Assembly (NCBI RefSeq): GCF_001866655.1
Contig: NZ_MLYR01000064.1
Coordinates: 1 to 38,169, forward strand
Length of the DNA: 38,169 nucleotides
Direction: 5' to 3'
DNA from: Bacillus sp. MUM 116
Lineage (GTDB): Bacteria > Bacillota > Bacilli > Bacillales > Cytobacillaceae
Position 1 is the stretch's first letter, and every line of letters starts with the position of its first letter. Both the position numbers and the translations under genes were made by a program. Below are positions 29,735 through 38,169 of the stretch, piece after piece. The notes beneath the pieces are model-generated. The model searched no databases. It had not been told where the DNA came from and saw only the letters and a list, made by a program, of their open reading frames with translations.

Positions 29735-32700
29735 TTACTCAGCCAAATTTTCCATTGTATTGATAGGAGTGATGGTCTGTCCATCCAACTTAAATACATC
29801 CCACTTATTACCGATTTGATTTGCTGGAACATAAAAAGTTTTGACAAGTGTCGAGCCCATATAAACATCGACTTTTGCACCTGAATTGGACAAGGCCAGA
29901 CTGTCGCCATCGTATCTATTCGTATAATCCCAAACGGAATACATATAGGTTCCAGATACCTGTTTATGAATAGTGATCGTCTCGGGACCAAAAGAGGTAG
30001 TGTCATCAACATCCAATTCCGTCATTAACGTATCATCATCTGCATAATAGTTACGATTATTCCAAAAGATTTCATACTCGCTATTACCATATTCATTTGG
30101 AGCAATGAGGTGGGAATCCAAATCTTCTGGTGTTTCTCCCCAGGAGAGAACAATCCGAATATTGTCAGAGCTTAAATTCGGTGTAATGGTCGCATTATAA
30201 TCTAGATTTTTTTCATCTGGTAAACATACCATTATGAAGGTATTTTTAATATAACCCGCTTTTTCAATGACCGCAGTATAATGGCCAGTCGGGAGATCCA
30301 ATTCATAGCTTCCATCTGAGATAGTTGAAATTATTTTTACCGGCTTCCCTTTTGTAACATTCAATCCCTCATAAATGGAGATTGTTGCATCCGAAACAGC
30401 TTGTCCATTTTTTGCATCCGTAATCACTCCGCCAACTGTTCCCGTTTTGCCATATAGGCCCGATTGGATAATTTCCAGCTTTGGACTATAGGTAATTTGA
30501 TCATCCTCCACTTTTACCTCTTTCAAAACCGTGTCTTTATAGCCAGTATTACCAAAAGTAATATCATAGGTCCCAGAAGGAAGTGTTAGTGTATACTTTC
30601 CTGAAGAAGCACTTTTTGTATGATACTTTTCCCCGGAGTTTTCGGTATTCACAGCCTCAACGGAAGCATTTTTAATCGGGAGATTGGTTGCCGCATCGGT
30701 TACCATCCCTTCAACGCCAGATTTTAAGGTACACGCCGATTTGTTGATAACGGGCCATTTTTTATTGTACATATCGAGCTCAGCTTGTTTTTCATTGGTT
30801 TTTTCAAAGCCCATAAAATTGCTGGTCCATGCCATCCTGGCTATTGCTTTTACCTGTATATTGGCGGAAAGATCTACCTTATAGCAGCCATTCGTCTCTA
30901 CCTTTTTATTGAGAAGGTCATAGTTTAAACTTACTCTTCCCTCGGTGGCTAAAATATCCTTTGCATCAGCTCTCAAAACAAGCGGCATAATTCCGCCAAT
31001 ATTTAAGGCTACATCTACACCTATACCCAACTCGCCGGAAAGATTACCACGTAATGATGCGCTGACGTTTTCCAGGGTAACACCATCATCTGCTCCTTTA
31101 TAAACATGTGGCGATCCGTCATAAATACCAAAGGAAATACCTCGGTCAAATTGCGTCTTTCGATTATAATCGAAAGACATTTGCGCTTCAATTTTTCCAG
31201 AGGCTGTCAAAACAAGGAACACGGTTACACCAACAGGGCATGGAACATATCCATCTGAACCCCATCCGGCCTTTAAAAGACTTACCGCAGGGGTTACCAA
31301 AAACGTAAGGCTTCCCAACGGGAGCCTGCCGTCGGTAACATCAACACCTTGTAATGCGCCAATACCTAAATTGGTTTTGCCTAGATCCTCCCCCTTAAAT
31401 TTCCACTCCATTTTCCCGCTTCCGGAAATGTTTAAATTATTTTCTGTTTTATATTTGGAATTTAAATCCATATTGATGGGGACATTCAATACTTTATCCA
31501 CATCAGCGGTTATCTTGATATCCTTGATGGTAAAGGTTCCGGAAACGCTAAGCTTCCGTTCTCCATTTCCATTTCCATTTTCTTTTTCTTTTAACTTTTT
31601 TGATAAATCCATGTTTACTTTTAAGGAAACGCTATTATTGCTGGTACTAATTGTAGTACCTCCGGTTGTGTCCATTCTTTGCACAGAATTGGAACTGCGT
31701 TTATCCAATGTAACCCCTGGTTCGAGGTTGGTATCAATAATATTTGAGGCATTAACACCTTGATTGATAGAAAGCTTTAAATCCTGAAATACATCATCAA
31801 GCGATGGCTGATTGAACGTAACATCATAGTCGTTGCCTACCTTTTTGACATCCGTGACTTTTAGGAATCCGCCCATTGGATTTTTAGCTGTACCATCCAA
31901 AGCAATGATGGCATTCTTTTTAATGATAGTAGGGTCTATCGTGTCAAGTCGCAGCTTGACCGAGCCATCATCAAGTGTTTGGTTTGTTTTAATGTTGGTT
32001 AATAATTGATTCGTTTGCTTTTGCGTGAGCACTTTGACATTGTCATTAACAGTTGCTAACCCATTATGTGCCGGAAGCTTTTTTTGGTACGCTATCACAC
32101 TGTAAATGGATTTGATTGTATTATCACTTAAATTCTTTTTATCGGCAAATACTTTCACACCTGTTATTTTTTCTGTTAAAATCAACGATTTAAAATCTGC
32201 TGTGATTGTATTTGGTCCAATGGCCACTAACGATTTTTCCTTTATGGCTAAAGGAGCAATGATGGCCGCATCCTGGTAATTTTTTTTAGCAACTAAGTAA
32301 AGTGTCCTATTACTTTGCCCATTGATTTTAACCAGATTGCTAGAAACCATATAAGTATCCTTTCCGCTAATGGTTACGAGATTAGTTATTTTCTTTTGGG
32401 TGGTAGCACTTAATCCTAACGATTGGATTTGCACTTTTTGCTTGTACTGATTTATGTACTTAATAGCCCCACTGTTTAATTTCTTCGGGTCAACGATAAT
32501 GATGGATGCCTTTTTAGTCATGGCGACGGCCGGGACAGTTGCACTATAATCCATCTTCTTGCTTGAAACCAAATAGATGAGCTGATTGGATGGATTTATT
32601 TTTTTGGTAACCTGAATAGACGTATCGGTTACATCATTTCCATATATTTTGATTACTTTCATTTTCAATTTTTTAAGGTCGGATTCAACCTTTGTGCTAA

Positions 32701-33109
32701 TCTCTTTTTTATTAGCAATAACTGTAATCTCTTTAACTTTTAATCTTACTAACTCCTTTTTTGTTAAAGAGTTTAAACTCTTTTTCTCAGTAAGCAATAA
32801 GGGCGCCTTCATCTTCTGACTGTAAATAGAAGCCAGATAAATATTGTTATAGTCCTCTTTATTTGTCAAAACTGCCTTAGTTGATTGCTTTGGAAATTGC
32901 TTCTTGGACATGGCAATCGCTAAACTTAAGGAATTTGCGGCTGTTGTCCGATCAATTTTGGGACTGCTAGCCGCAGCGAATGTCCTCGTTAGGTTTAAGT
33001 TACCAAGAAATAATTGTATGACTAATAAAGAGATTAATACTTTAACACTATTTTTTCGGAATCCCCCTCGCTTTCTATTGTTATTTTTTAAAAATTTTGA
33101 AAAAACCAC
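29735..33109 (-). CDS. Large secreted protein: CWB2 repeats, CarboxypepD-reg-like and DUF2135-like domains
   Basis: 1124 residues from GTG 33109 (AAAGGAG nine bases upstream). A long basic N-region and hydrophobic segment (VLISLLVIQLFLG) end at FAAA, a signal peptide. Residues about 50-335 look like three cell-wall-binding type 2 units (a LVTISGKDTYMVSSNLVK start in the third). A large beta-rich central region (about 350-790) is unassigned. Two carboxypeptidase-regulatory-like modules follow at about 798-889 (GMVTDAATNLPIKNASVEAV) and 890-980 (GGVITDAKNGQAVSDATISI). The C-terminal ~130 residues (IRIVLSWGETPEDLDSHLIAP, then LDVDDTTSFGPETITI) resemble DUF2135/YfaP. It is likely wall-bound at the N-terminus and presents adhesive or carbohydrate-binding modules. 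Confidence 0.8.
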   Translation of the reverse strand: MVFSKFLKNNNRKRGGFRKNSVKVLISLLVIQLFLGNLNLTRTFAAASSPKIDRTTAANSLSLAIAMSKKQFPKQSTKAVLTNKEDYNNIYLASIYSQKMKAPLLLTEKKSLNSLTKKELVRLKVKEITVIANKKEISTKVESDLKKLKMKVIKIYGNDVTDTSIQVTKKINPSNQLIYLVSSKKMDYSATVPAVAMTKKASIIIVDPKKLNSGAIKYINQYKQKVQIQSLGLSATTQKKITNLVTISGKDTYMVSSNLVKINGQSNRTLYLVAKKNYQDAAIIAPLAIKEKSLVAIGPNTITADFKSLILTEKITGVKVFADKKNLSDNTIKSIYSVIAYQKKLPAHNGLATVNDNVKVLTQKQTNQLLTNIKTNQTLDDGSVKLRLDTIDPTIIKKNAIIALDGTAKNPMGGFLKVTDVKKVGNDYDVTFNQPSLDDVFQDLKLSINQGVNASNIIDTNLEPGVTLDKRSSNSVQRMDTTGGTTISTSNNSVSLKVNMDLSKKLKEKENGNGNGERKLSVSGTFTIKDIKITADVDKVLNVPINMDLNSKYKTENNLNISGSGKMEWKFKGEDLGKTNLGIGALQGVDVTDGRLPLGSLTFLVTPAVSLLKAGWGSDGYVPCPVGVTVFLVLTASGKIEAQMSFDYNRKTQFDRGISFGIYDGSPHVYKGADDGVTLENVSASLRGNLSGELGIGVDVALNIGGIMPLVLRADAKDILATEGRVSLNYDLLNKKVETNGCYKVDLSANIQVKAIARMAWTSNFMGFEKTNEKQAELDMYNKKWPVINKSACTLKSGVEGMVTDAATNLPIKNASVEAVNTENSGEKYHTKSASSGKYTLTLPSGTYDITFGNTGYKDTVLKEVKVEDDQITYSPKLEIIQSGLYGKTGTVGGVITDAKNGQAVSDATISIYEGLNVTKGKPVKIISTISDGSYELDLPTGHYTAVIEKAGYIKNTFIMVCLPDEKNLDYNATITPNLSSDNIRIVLSWGETPEDLDSHLIAPNEYGNSEYEIFWNNRNYYADDDTLMTELDVDDTTSFGPETITIHKQVSGTYMYSVWDYTNRYDGDSLALSNSGAKVDVYMGSTLVKTFYVPANQIGNKWDVFKLDGQTITPINTMENLAE

Positions 33110-33226
33110 CTAAAAAAACTCCTTTCGATAAAAGAATATGCACATAGGGAAAAATATCACAAATGGGTAATATTTACTAGTATTTTCTCATTATTTCTAT
33201 ATGGGTAAATATTATCATTAGTTGAG

Positions 33227-33244
33227 TGGAGGTCTGACCCCACT
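33227..33244. repeat. GTGG-AGGTCTGACCCCAC palindrome
   Basis: A short palindromic element in the 246-base leader of the large secreted protein. Related GGTCTGACCC motifs lie near 7729, 8941 (GGCCTGACCC) and 25892. It is not obviously linked to a gene. Confidence 0.5.
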
Positions 33245-33355
33245 GGCCCTAGTTGGTCTTCTTATTGACGTGGGCATTCAGCCTGAAAAATTATTTTACA
33301 AGACCATGTCCTTTTCCCCCATTTCCATTCATTCAACCCCATAATGTTAATTATA

Positions 33356-34552
33356 TTAATCATATTTTTTATTATTAGGCAAAAGTTGACTTATATATGT
33401 ATTTTTAACAGGATCGAATTCGACCCAATCATACGTAGCATCGTGATCCTCAAGAGAGTCGAAAATATGGTAAACGTACTTATGTTCTTCCATATGATCA
33501 AAAACTAAAAAACGATTTTTATGATTAAGAAATTCGGTTCCTAGTTTTGATTTGATATGTTTGTAGCCTTTTAAAATTTCAAGTGGTTGATTCGTGGATA
33601 GGAACTGTGATTCACCAGTTTCATTAATATATTCAAGTTTTTTACCATCTAAAGATAAAACGAGTTTAGGTTTCTCCAGCTCCTCATTTGTTGTATCATC
33701 CATAAAATAACCTACATAAGTATCTTTTTCTTTCTTGACTGAGAAAGATAAATTATGATTGGTGGTGTTACTAAAATAGGAATTTACTTGTTCAAGACTG
33801 GCAAGCATTACATCAGCATCCTCATTTGTTAACGTATATGCACTACCGGAAATATTTTTTTGATTATGATCTAGTTTCATTTGATCAGAGAATTTCTTCC
33901 TTTCGTTCTGTTCCTTATCTGTGTATTGGATTCCACTATAATGTAAAACTCCATCCTTTATATCAAGAAGATCCGTTATCTGAGTATTACTATCATAGTC
34001 AGTGACTGCCTCTTTCTCATTGGTTTCAACATTAATCTTGTAGATATTTCCACCTACGGTGATTGCGCCATATGGATAGCCTATGATGACCAATACATGT
34101 TTATCATCTTCCCAAATGACATCTTTCGGTTTATTTTCAGGATCATAATGCACTAATTCATGTTGGCTCCCATCATGAAGGTCCACGATATAGAGATTAC
34201 TTAATTCCTCCCAACCCGAAGGTGAAATATAGGCAGCTTTCTCTCCATTAGGGGATTTCACTGGTTTGGAAGGAATATTATCCGCTAATACGACTGGTTT
34301 CCCTCCAGGAGATAGCAATTCTACCTTCTTGGATTTGGTATTCAATTGAATATCAAATAAATCAGGCACATCCTTAGTTTGTTCCTGATTTTTCTGTGAT
34401 ACCGTTTCGTCCGTTTTATTCTGAGTGGGTGTATCCTGTTTCTGAGAGGATCCTGCGTGTGTTGAAGGCTCAGAATTAGTATTTTCCGTGTTGGAGCAAG
34501 CTCCTAATACTAAGGTCATTGGTAGTAGTAAAAACATTACATATTTCTTCAT
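33356..34552 (-). CDS. DUF4652-like lipoprotein
   Basis: 398 residues from ATG 34552 (GGAGGG seven bases upstream; the frame runs 29 codons further). A lipoprotein signal ends LVLGAC with Cys19. A Ser/Thr/Gln/Asn-rich linker covers about 20-62, followed by a beta-propeller-like domain: LFDIQLNTKSKKVELLSPGG, SPNGEKAAYISPSGWEELSN, DVIWEDDKHVLVIIGYPYGA, GGNIYKINVETNE. This matches the DUF4652 pattern as I know it. The last ~150 residues are an extra Lys/Glu-rich region. No enzymatic motif is visible. It stands alone. Confidence 0.65.
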   Translation of the reverse strand: MKKYVMFLLLPMTLVLGACSNTENTNSEPSTHAGSSQKQDTPTQNKTDETVSQKNQEQTKDVPDLFDIQLNTKSKKVELLSPGGKPVVLADNIPSKPVKSPNGEKAAYISPSGWEELSNLYIVDLHDGSQHELVHYDPENKPKDVIWEDDKHVLVIIGYPYGAITVGGNIYKINVETNEKEAVTDYDSNTQITDLLDIKDGVLHYSGIQYTDKEQNERKKFSDQMKLDHNQKNISGSAYTLTNEDADVMLASLEQVNSYFSNTTNHNLSFSVKKEKDTYVGYFMDDTTNEELEKPKLVLSLDGKKLEYINETGESQFLSTNQPLEILKGYKHIKSKLGTEFLNHKNRFLVFDHMEEHKYVYHIFDSLEDHDATYDWVEFDPVKNTYISQLLPNNKKYD

Positions 34553-34908
34553 TTGATTTTCCCTCCATATAAACTTTTGACCTAGTAATTTTATCATAAA
34601 TATGAAATAATTAGATAAAACGAAAATAAATGATTCCAAGTAATTGCAGAGAAAATTACCCCTTCAGCAATTGTGAATATCGATCGTACTAAATATTGAA
34701 ATGGAGTTAATTGTAATAAAATGACTCCCAGTTCAATGAAATTAGTATTGTTTGGTTCCTATGTACTTTACGGAGCAGGCGGCGTGCAAAAATTTGATGC
34801 GATTCCATCCACTTTCCCATAAAAAGGTCTTTTACATTTCCTGTATGGATATGGTATTTTATTGATTATTCATTCTAAATCCATATTACTTGAAAGGTAT
34901 AAAGACCC
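34553..34908. other. Intergenic region with one doubtful small ORF
   Basis: The only candidate gene is a 33-codon frame at 34721-34822 on the plus strand (MTPSSMKLVLFGSYVLYGAGG start). Its product is plausible, but the nearest GGAG is 14 bases away, so it is doubtful and could be a relic. The segment also contains the promoter and leader of the glycosyltransferase gene. Confidence 0.35.
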
Positions 34909-36261
34909 ATGAAACCTACACTTAATCCGATTCATACCAAAATAAGTAATGGACATAGAAAAATTTACATTCCCATAAAAGCAAAGTTTTGGATCAGTCA
35001 TTTTTGTGCGTTCGCATGGATGTGTGTTTCAATTTACCTAGCATTCCCATGGTTAAAAGATCTCTCTCATATTGTGTCTTTTCCATTTGCACAACTAATG
35101 ATCGGAGGAATCTCTTACCTTCCGGGATATATGAATGCCTTTCTAGTAATTAGCTTACTTTTAGATCGCCAACCATCTTTTAAAAATGAGTTTCCTAATG
35201 ATCCAATCACCATTCTCATTGCAGCCCATAACGAGGAAGAAAAAATCTATAATACTTTGAATTATATTGATAAACAAGACTATCAAGGAAAAATAAAAGT
35301 CATTGTGATAAATAATGGCTCTACCGATCAAACGGTCCATGAAACATGGAAAGCAAAAAAAGAATTAAGCATTGATATTGACCTACTAAATGAAGAGAAG
35401 CCTGGAAAATTCCATGCTTTAAACAAAGCTTTAGAGGTTGTTACAACTCCTTACGTCATAACAATTGATGCGGATACCTTGCTTCATCCATCGTCGATTC
35501 GTTATCTTGTGGCACGAATGAAATCCAGCCCGAAAGATGTTTGTGCTGTTGCCGGATCGGTTCTTACGAAAAACAGCAGGGAGAATTTATGGACAAAAAT
35601 TCAAGAATGGGACTACTTCTTGGGAATCGCATCGATTAAAAGACTTCAAGGCTTGTATCAAGGGACATTAGTAGCCCAAGGTGCTTACAGTCTTTATAAA
35701 ACAGAATGTATTCAAGAAGTCGGCGGCTGGCCTGATGCAATTGGTGAAGATATTGTTTTAACATGGCGTTTACTCAATAAAAAATGGAAAGTATACTTTG
35801 AGCCAATGGCTGTTTCCTTTACCGAGGTTCCTAGTACCCTTAAACACTTTGTCCGCCAAAGAGCAAGATGGGCACGAGGAATGATTGAAGGATTAAATGA
35901 AATAAAACCTTGGAATCAGCCTCAAGTTTATGTAAAATATTTAACCAGCATTAATTTAATCATGCCGTATTTAGATCTCACCTATACTCTTTGTTGGATC
36001 CCTGGATTGATATTAGCATTTTTTGGATACCACTGGATTGTCGGGCCAATGACATTACTGGTTCTGCCCTTAACATTATTGAGTTATATCATTCTTTATT
36101 TCTATCAAAGAAATTTTGTATTTAAGCCTTTAAGCCTTAGAATCCGTAAAAATATTTTAGGCTTTATTGTCTTCATTCTCGGTTACCAAATGATTATGTC
36201 TCCCGTTTCTGTTTACGGCTATATTCAAGAGGTATTTAAATTTAAAAGAAACTGGAAGTGA
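34909..36261 (+). CDS. Family 2 membrane glycosyltransferase, processive type
   Basis: 450 residues. Two membrane helices at about 28-48 and 62-84 precede a GT-A catalytic domain (100-325). Catalytic motifs are complete: ITILIAAHNEE, a DAD metal-binding motif at 187-189, the acidic ED of GEDIVLTWR at 280-281, and QRARW at 317-321, the Q-x-x-R-W signature of processive enzymes such as IcaA, PgaC and cellulose or hyaluronan synthases. Four or so helices follow at the C-terminus. No partner genes (deacetylase, IcaD-like subunit) are adjacent. It likely makes an extracellular polysaccharide, which fits a Bacillus biofilm former. It is a monocistronic unit with a terminator. Confidence 0.9.
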   Translation: MKPTLNPIHTKISNGHRKIYIPIKAKFWISHFCAFAWMCVSIYLAFPWLKDLSHIVSFPFAQLMIGGISYLPGYMNAFLVISLLLDRQPSFKNEFPNDPITILIAAHNEEEKIYNTLNYIDKQDYQGKIKVIVINNGSTDQTVHETWKAKKELSIDIDLLNEEKPGKFHALNKALEVVTTPYVITIDADTLLHPSSIRYLVARMKSSPKDVCAVAGSVLTKNSRENLWTKIQEWDYFLGIASIKRLQGLYQGTLVAQGAYSLYKTECIQEVGGWPDAIGEDIVLTWRLLNKKWKVYFEPMAVSFTEVPSTLKHFVRQRARWARGMIEGLNEIKPWNQPQVYVKYLTSINLIMPYLDLTYTLCWIPGLILAFFGYHWIVGPMTLLVLPLTLLSYIILYFYQRNFVFKPLSLRIRKNILGFIVFILGYQMIMSPVSVYGYIQEVFKFKRNWK

Positions 36262-36310
36262 TGGAACTCACCTTCCTTAACTTATTATGAAATATGATCA
36301 TCTTTATTTT

Positions 36311-36339
36311 GCACAAGGCATATGCTTTGTGCTTTTTTT
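36311..36339 (+). terminator. Terminator of the glycosyltransferase gene
   Basis: GCACAAGGCA pairs with TGCTTTGTGC (one mismatch) around a two-base loop and runs into a T7 tract. Confidence 0.9.
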
Positions 36340-36446
36340 GTTACTTTTTCATTAGAAACAATTCAAAGAGCGGAGACTCGTTATTACAATAAGTTAAACA
36401 AAAAAGCGTTAATCCATCTTGGAATAACGTAATTTCCCTAACTAAG

Positions 36447-36509
36447 AGGACGGTTCTGCCGGCTTTTTTGGTAGAAAATTGAATGAAATATATCGGGAGA
36501 ATCGTCTCC
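36447..36509. repeat. ~62-bp dispersed hairpin repeat, copy 4
   Basis: GAGGACGGTTCTGCCGGCTTTTTTGG at the left is almost the same as copy 2 at 10850. AATGAAATATATCGGGAG and ATCGTCTCC close the inverted pair at the right. It directly abuts the ~300-bp repeat copy D. Confidence 0.65.
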
Positions 36510-36517
36510 ATGATCCA

Positions 36518-36820
36518 CAAATCGACAAGTTCTGACGCTTTCTAATTCAATCAATCGTTTGATTAAAGCCGCCACAAAACCTTTTGGAAAACACTTTTTG
36601 GAAAACGAACATTGTCCATTTCCGAGCAAGTTTTTTGTCGTTGAAAATGTTCGGTTTTCTCTAATTATCTTAAAATTTATCAAAAAATAGCTTTATTTCA
36701 CAAAATTTGATCAATTATAACAAATAGTCCATCCAATTAATCGTTTGTTAAAGCCTAGGAATACATTGTTGAGCAGGAAATTATTTCTTTATTTTGGTGA
36801 AAAAATTGTCGAGGCTTGTA
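36518..36820 (-). repeat. Palindrome-bearing ~300-bp repeat, copy D
   Basis: ACAAATCGACAAGTTCTGACGC at the left, a palindrome variant AATCAATCGTTTGATT near 36549-36564, and CCTTTTGGAAAACACTTTTTGG with a small internal duplication of the GGAAAAC block. A degraded core follows, then AATTAATCGTTTGTTA near 36736, and AAAATTGTCGAGG at the right end. It is the most diverged copy. The frame 36438-36683 is made of it. Confidence 0.7.
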
Positions 36821-37185
36821 AATAATCGGAATGCAAATCATCTGTTTTTCCTTAGCTAGGTGGGATTTCCCCCCCATAGCCCACATGATATTACAAAAAG
36901 AATAGCGTTTTTTGTTTAGGAGTAATGATTTTCCATAGCTTGATAGGCATGTTACGCTAACGCTTAATGAGATTCAAATAACGGGATATCCTGGAACAAA
37001 CAGAAACATAGAAAAAATTGGTAAAACTAAAATTGACCAACCCTAATTCGGATTGGTCATTTATAGTTATATATAGGCTACTCTAAACTTTCATAGCCTG
37101 TCGATCACCATAAACACATAATGACCGATACTCAGCGTCATCCTAAAAACAAACCACCGATACCCCTGATACACCAACTAAGGGA
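36821..37185. other. Intergenic region downstream of the symporter gene
   Basis: No gene seen. The inverted repeat GACCAACC / GGATTGGTC at 37033-37056, followed on the minus strand by a U-rich stretch (AATTTTAGTTTT), may terminate the symporter transcript, although it lies 130 bases past the stop. Confidence 0.35.
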
Positions 37186-38169
37186 TCAAATAGTCTGTGA
37201 TTTATCTTTCACAGTTACCATTGCTCGAGATATTATACTCACGATTACCATTGAAATTGCATTAATCACCAATGCAATAAAGCCGATATTTAAATCCTGA
37301 ATGAATGACGGCATAAACGGAAATAGTGTAGCCATTGATGTTTTTGTAATTGTTACGTATGCAACAATACCTACACCGACGATAATTCCAGTAAATGCAC
37401 CATGCTTGGTTACAACACTATTTTTAAAGAAAGCGGCAACTAATGGCGGGAAAAACTGTGTAGCTAAATTAAATGCCATTAGGGAAAGTGTGACAAGTGA
37501 ATTCCCCTTATCTAAAGCAAAATATAAACCAATCGCCGATAACACCGGGACCAATAATTTGGTTTTTAATAATAATTTTTCATCCGTTGTATTAGGAAAA
37601 AATACTTTATACACATTTTTCGTAAGGATTGTTGCACCAGTCATCAATAGGACGGAACCAGGGACTAAAGCTGTTAATAATCCTGCGGCCCCGATTAGTC
37701 CGACAAACCACGGATCAAACGTTTTAGTAACAAGTTGCAGTAAAGCTAGATCGCCGGCAGCTCCTTCTAACCCTGGAATTTGCAACACAGCGGTGAACCC
37801 GACAAAGAGAATAAACAAGAGCATAAGCGTGTACAATGGTGTAATGACAGCATTTCTGCGTAGAGCATTTCCGCTCTTTGCTGAGTAGATTGGGCCAAAT
37901 GTATGTGGAAACATATAATAGCCAATTACAGTTAACAAAACGGTTGAAGTATACCAGGTAAGATTTAACCCTTTTTCAGGAAAAGTGAAAAAGTCTGGCT
38001 TCGCTTCTGAAACAGCTTGAAACATGGGTTGAATACCCCCATAGTAATGAAAAGGCATATAAATTCCGATAAAGAGAACCAGAGATAAGACTAAAATGTC
38101 CTTCATAACAGCTGTCCATGCCGATCCATGTATACCTGAAATCATCACATAGATTGTCACGGAAATAAC
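37186..38169 (-). CDS. Sodium:solute symporter family protein, 3' part only
   Basis: 328 codons of a larger gene whose 5' end lies beyond the window; the frame stays open to the last base, so the GTG at 38160 is not a true start. It has about eight hydrophobic helices. Features of the SSF family are an SGIHGSAWTAVMKDILVL segment, a GYYMFPHTFGPIYSAKSG loop corresponding to the conserved P-x-x-Q/F region, and ALVPGSVLLMTGATILTKNVYKVFFP. The MctP-like branch (monocarboxylate or proline-type symporters) fits best, with a typical full length near 480-500 residues. Na+-coupled uptake of a carboxylate is likely but unproven. Confidence 0.85.
   Translation of the reverse strand, partial: VISVTIYVMISGIHGSAWTAVMKDILVLSLVLFIGIYMPFHYYGGIQPMFQAVSEAKPDFFTFPEKGLNLTWYTSTVLLTVIGYYMFPHTFGPIYSAKSGNALRRNAVITPLYTLMLLFILFVGFTAVLQIPGLEGAAGDLALLQLVTKTFDPWFVGLIGAAGLLTALVPGSVLLMTGATILTKNVYKVFFPNTTDEKLLLKTKLLVPVLSAIGLYFALDKGNSLVTLSLMAFNLATQFFPPLVAAFFKNSVVTKHGAFTGIIVGVGIVAYVTITKTSMATLFPFMPSFIQDLNIGFIALVINAISMVIVSIISRAMVTVKDKSQTI

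Overview
The window looks like a chromosomal segment of a low-GC, endospore-forming Bacillaceae (Bacillus/Neobacillus-like). The evidence is A/T-rich DNA, strong AGGAGG-type ribosome binding sites, many TTG/GTG starts, YjcZ-type sporulation mini-proteins, a SinI-type antirepressor, a YxcD-family protein and several dispersed Bacillus-type intergenic repeats. I see no rRNA, tRNA, CRISPR array, transposase or intact prophage.

Layout. 1-1400: four small sporulation-type ORFs, a Tyr/His-rich peptide and three YjcZ-like Gly/Tyr mini-membrane proteins. 1450-4360: a membrane protein, then a LysR regulator divergent from an EamA exporter. 4400-6750: a sulfur-flavoured group made of a TudS-related putative desulfidase overlapping an ECF transporter S component, then across a GC-rich Bacillus repeat a DsrE/YedF-like protein. 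6900-7500: a GNAT acetyltransferase. 7850-9670: a winged-helix, replication-initiator-like gene with a repeat element at its 3' end, a type I toxin-like locus with three hairpins, and a second, inverted repeat copy carrying a fragment of the same gene end. 9998-10830: a Ser/His/Tyr-rich exported protein and YxcD.

11000-23800 is the best organised part. On the minus strand are glcD-glcF plus an atypical SDR. An Asp/Glu-racemase-family gene lies on the plus strand and diverges from glcD. The rest, again on the minus strand, is a sensor kinase with a periplasmic SBP domain, a sigma-54 activator response regulator, an orphan TAXI-type lipoprotein and a complete PotABCD-like ABC transporter. A consensus -24/-12 promoter lies in front of the TAXI gene, with a cre-like site and two tandem dyads upstream. 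I infer that the two-component pair senses a small organic ligand and switches on TAXI-SBP-ATPase-permease-permease through SigL, while GlcDF, the SDR and the racemase homologue may metabolise the imported 2-hydroxy-acid or amino-acid-like compound.

24000-38169: two overlapping CBO0543-family membrane proteins, a two-repeat low-complexity protein, a secreted PHP-domain protein, a secreted protein with a C-terminal BLIP/SmpA-like region, an orphan SinI, a 1124-residue secreted protein combining CWB2 repeats with carboxypeptidase-regulatory-like and DUF2135-like domains, a DUF4652-like lipoprotein, a processive GT2 glycosyltransferase and the 3' part of a sodium:solute symporter gene cut by the window edge.

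Two dispersed repeat families run through the intergenic DNA: a ~300-bp element with a 16-bp palindrome (four copies, one abutting the winged-helix gene), and a ~62-bp hairpin element (four copies).
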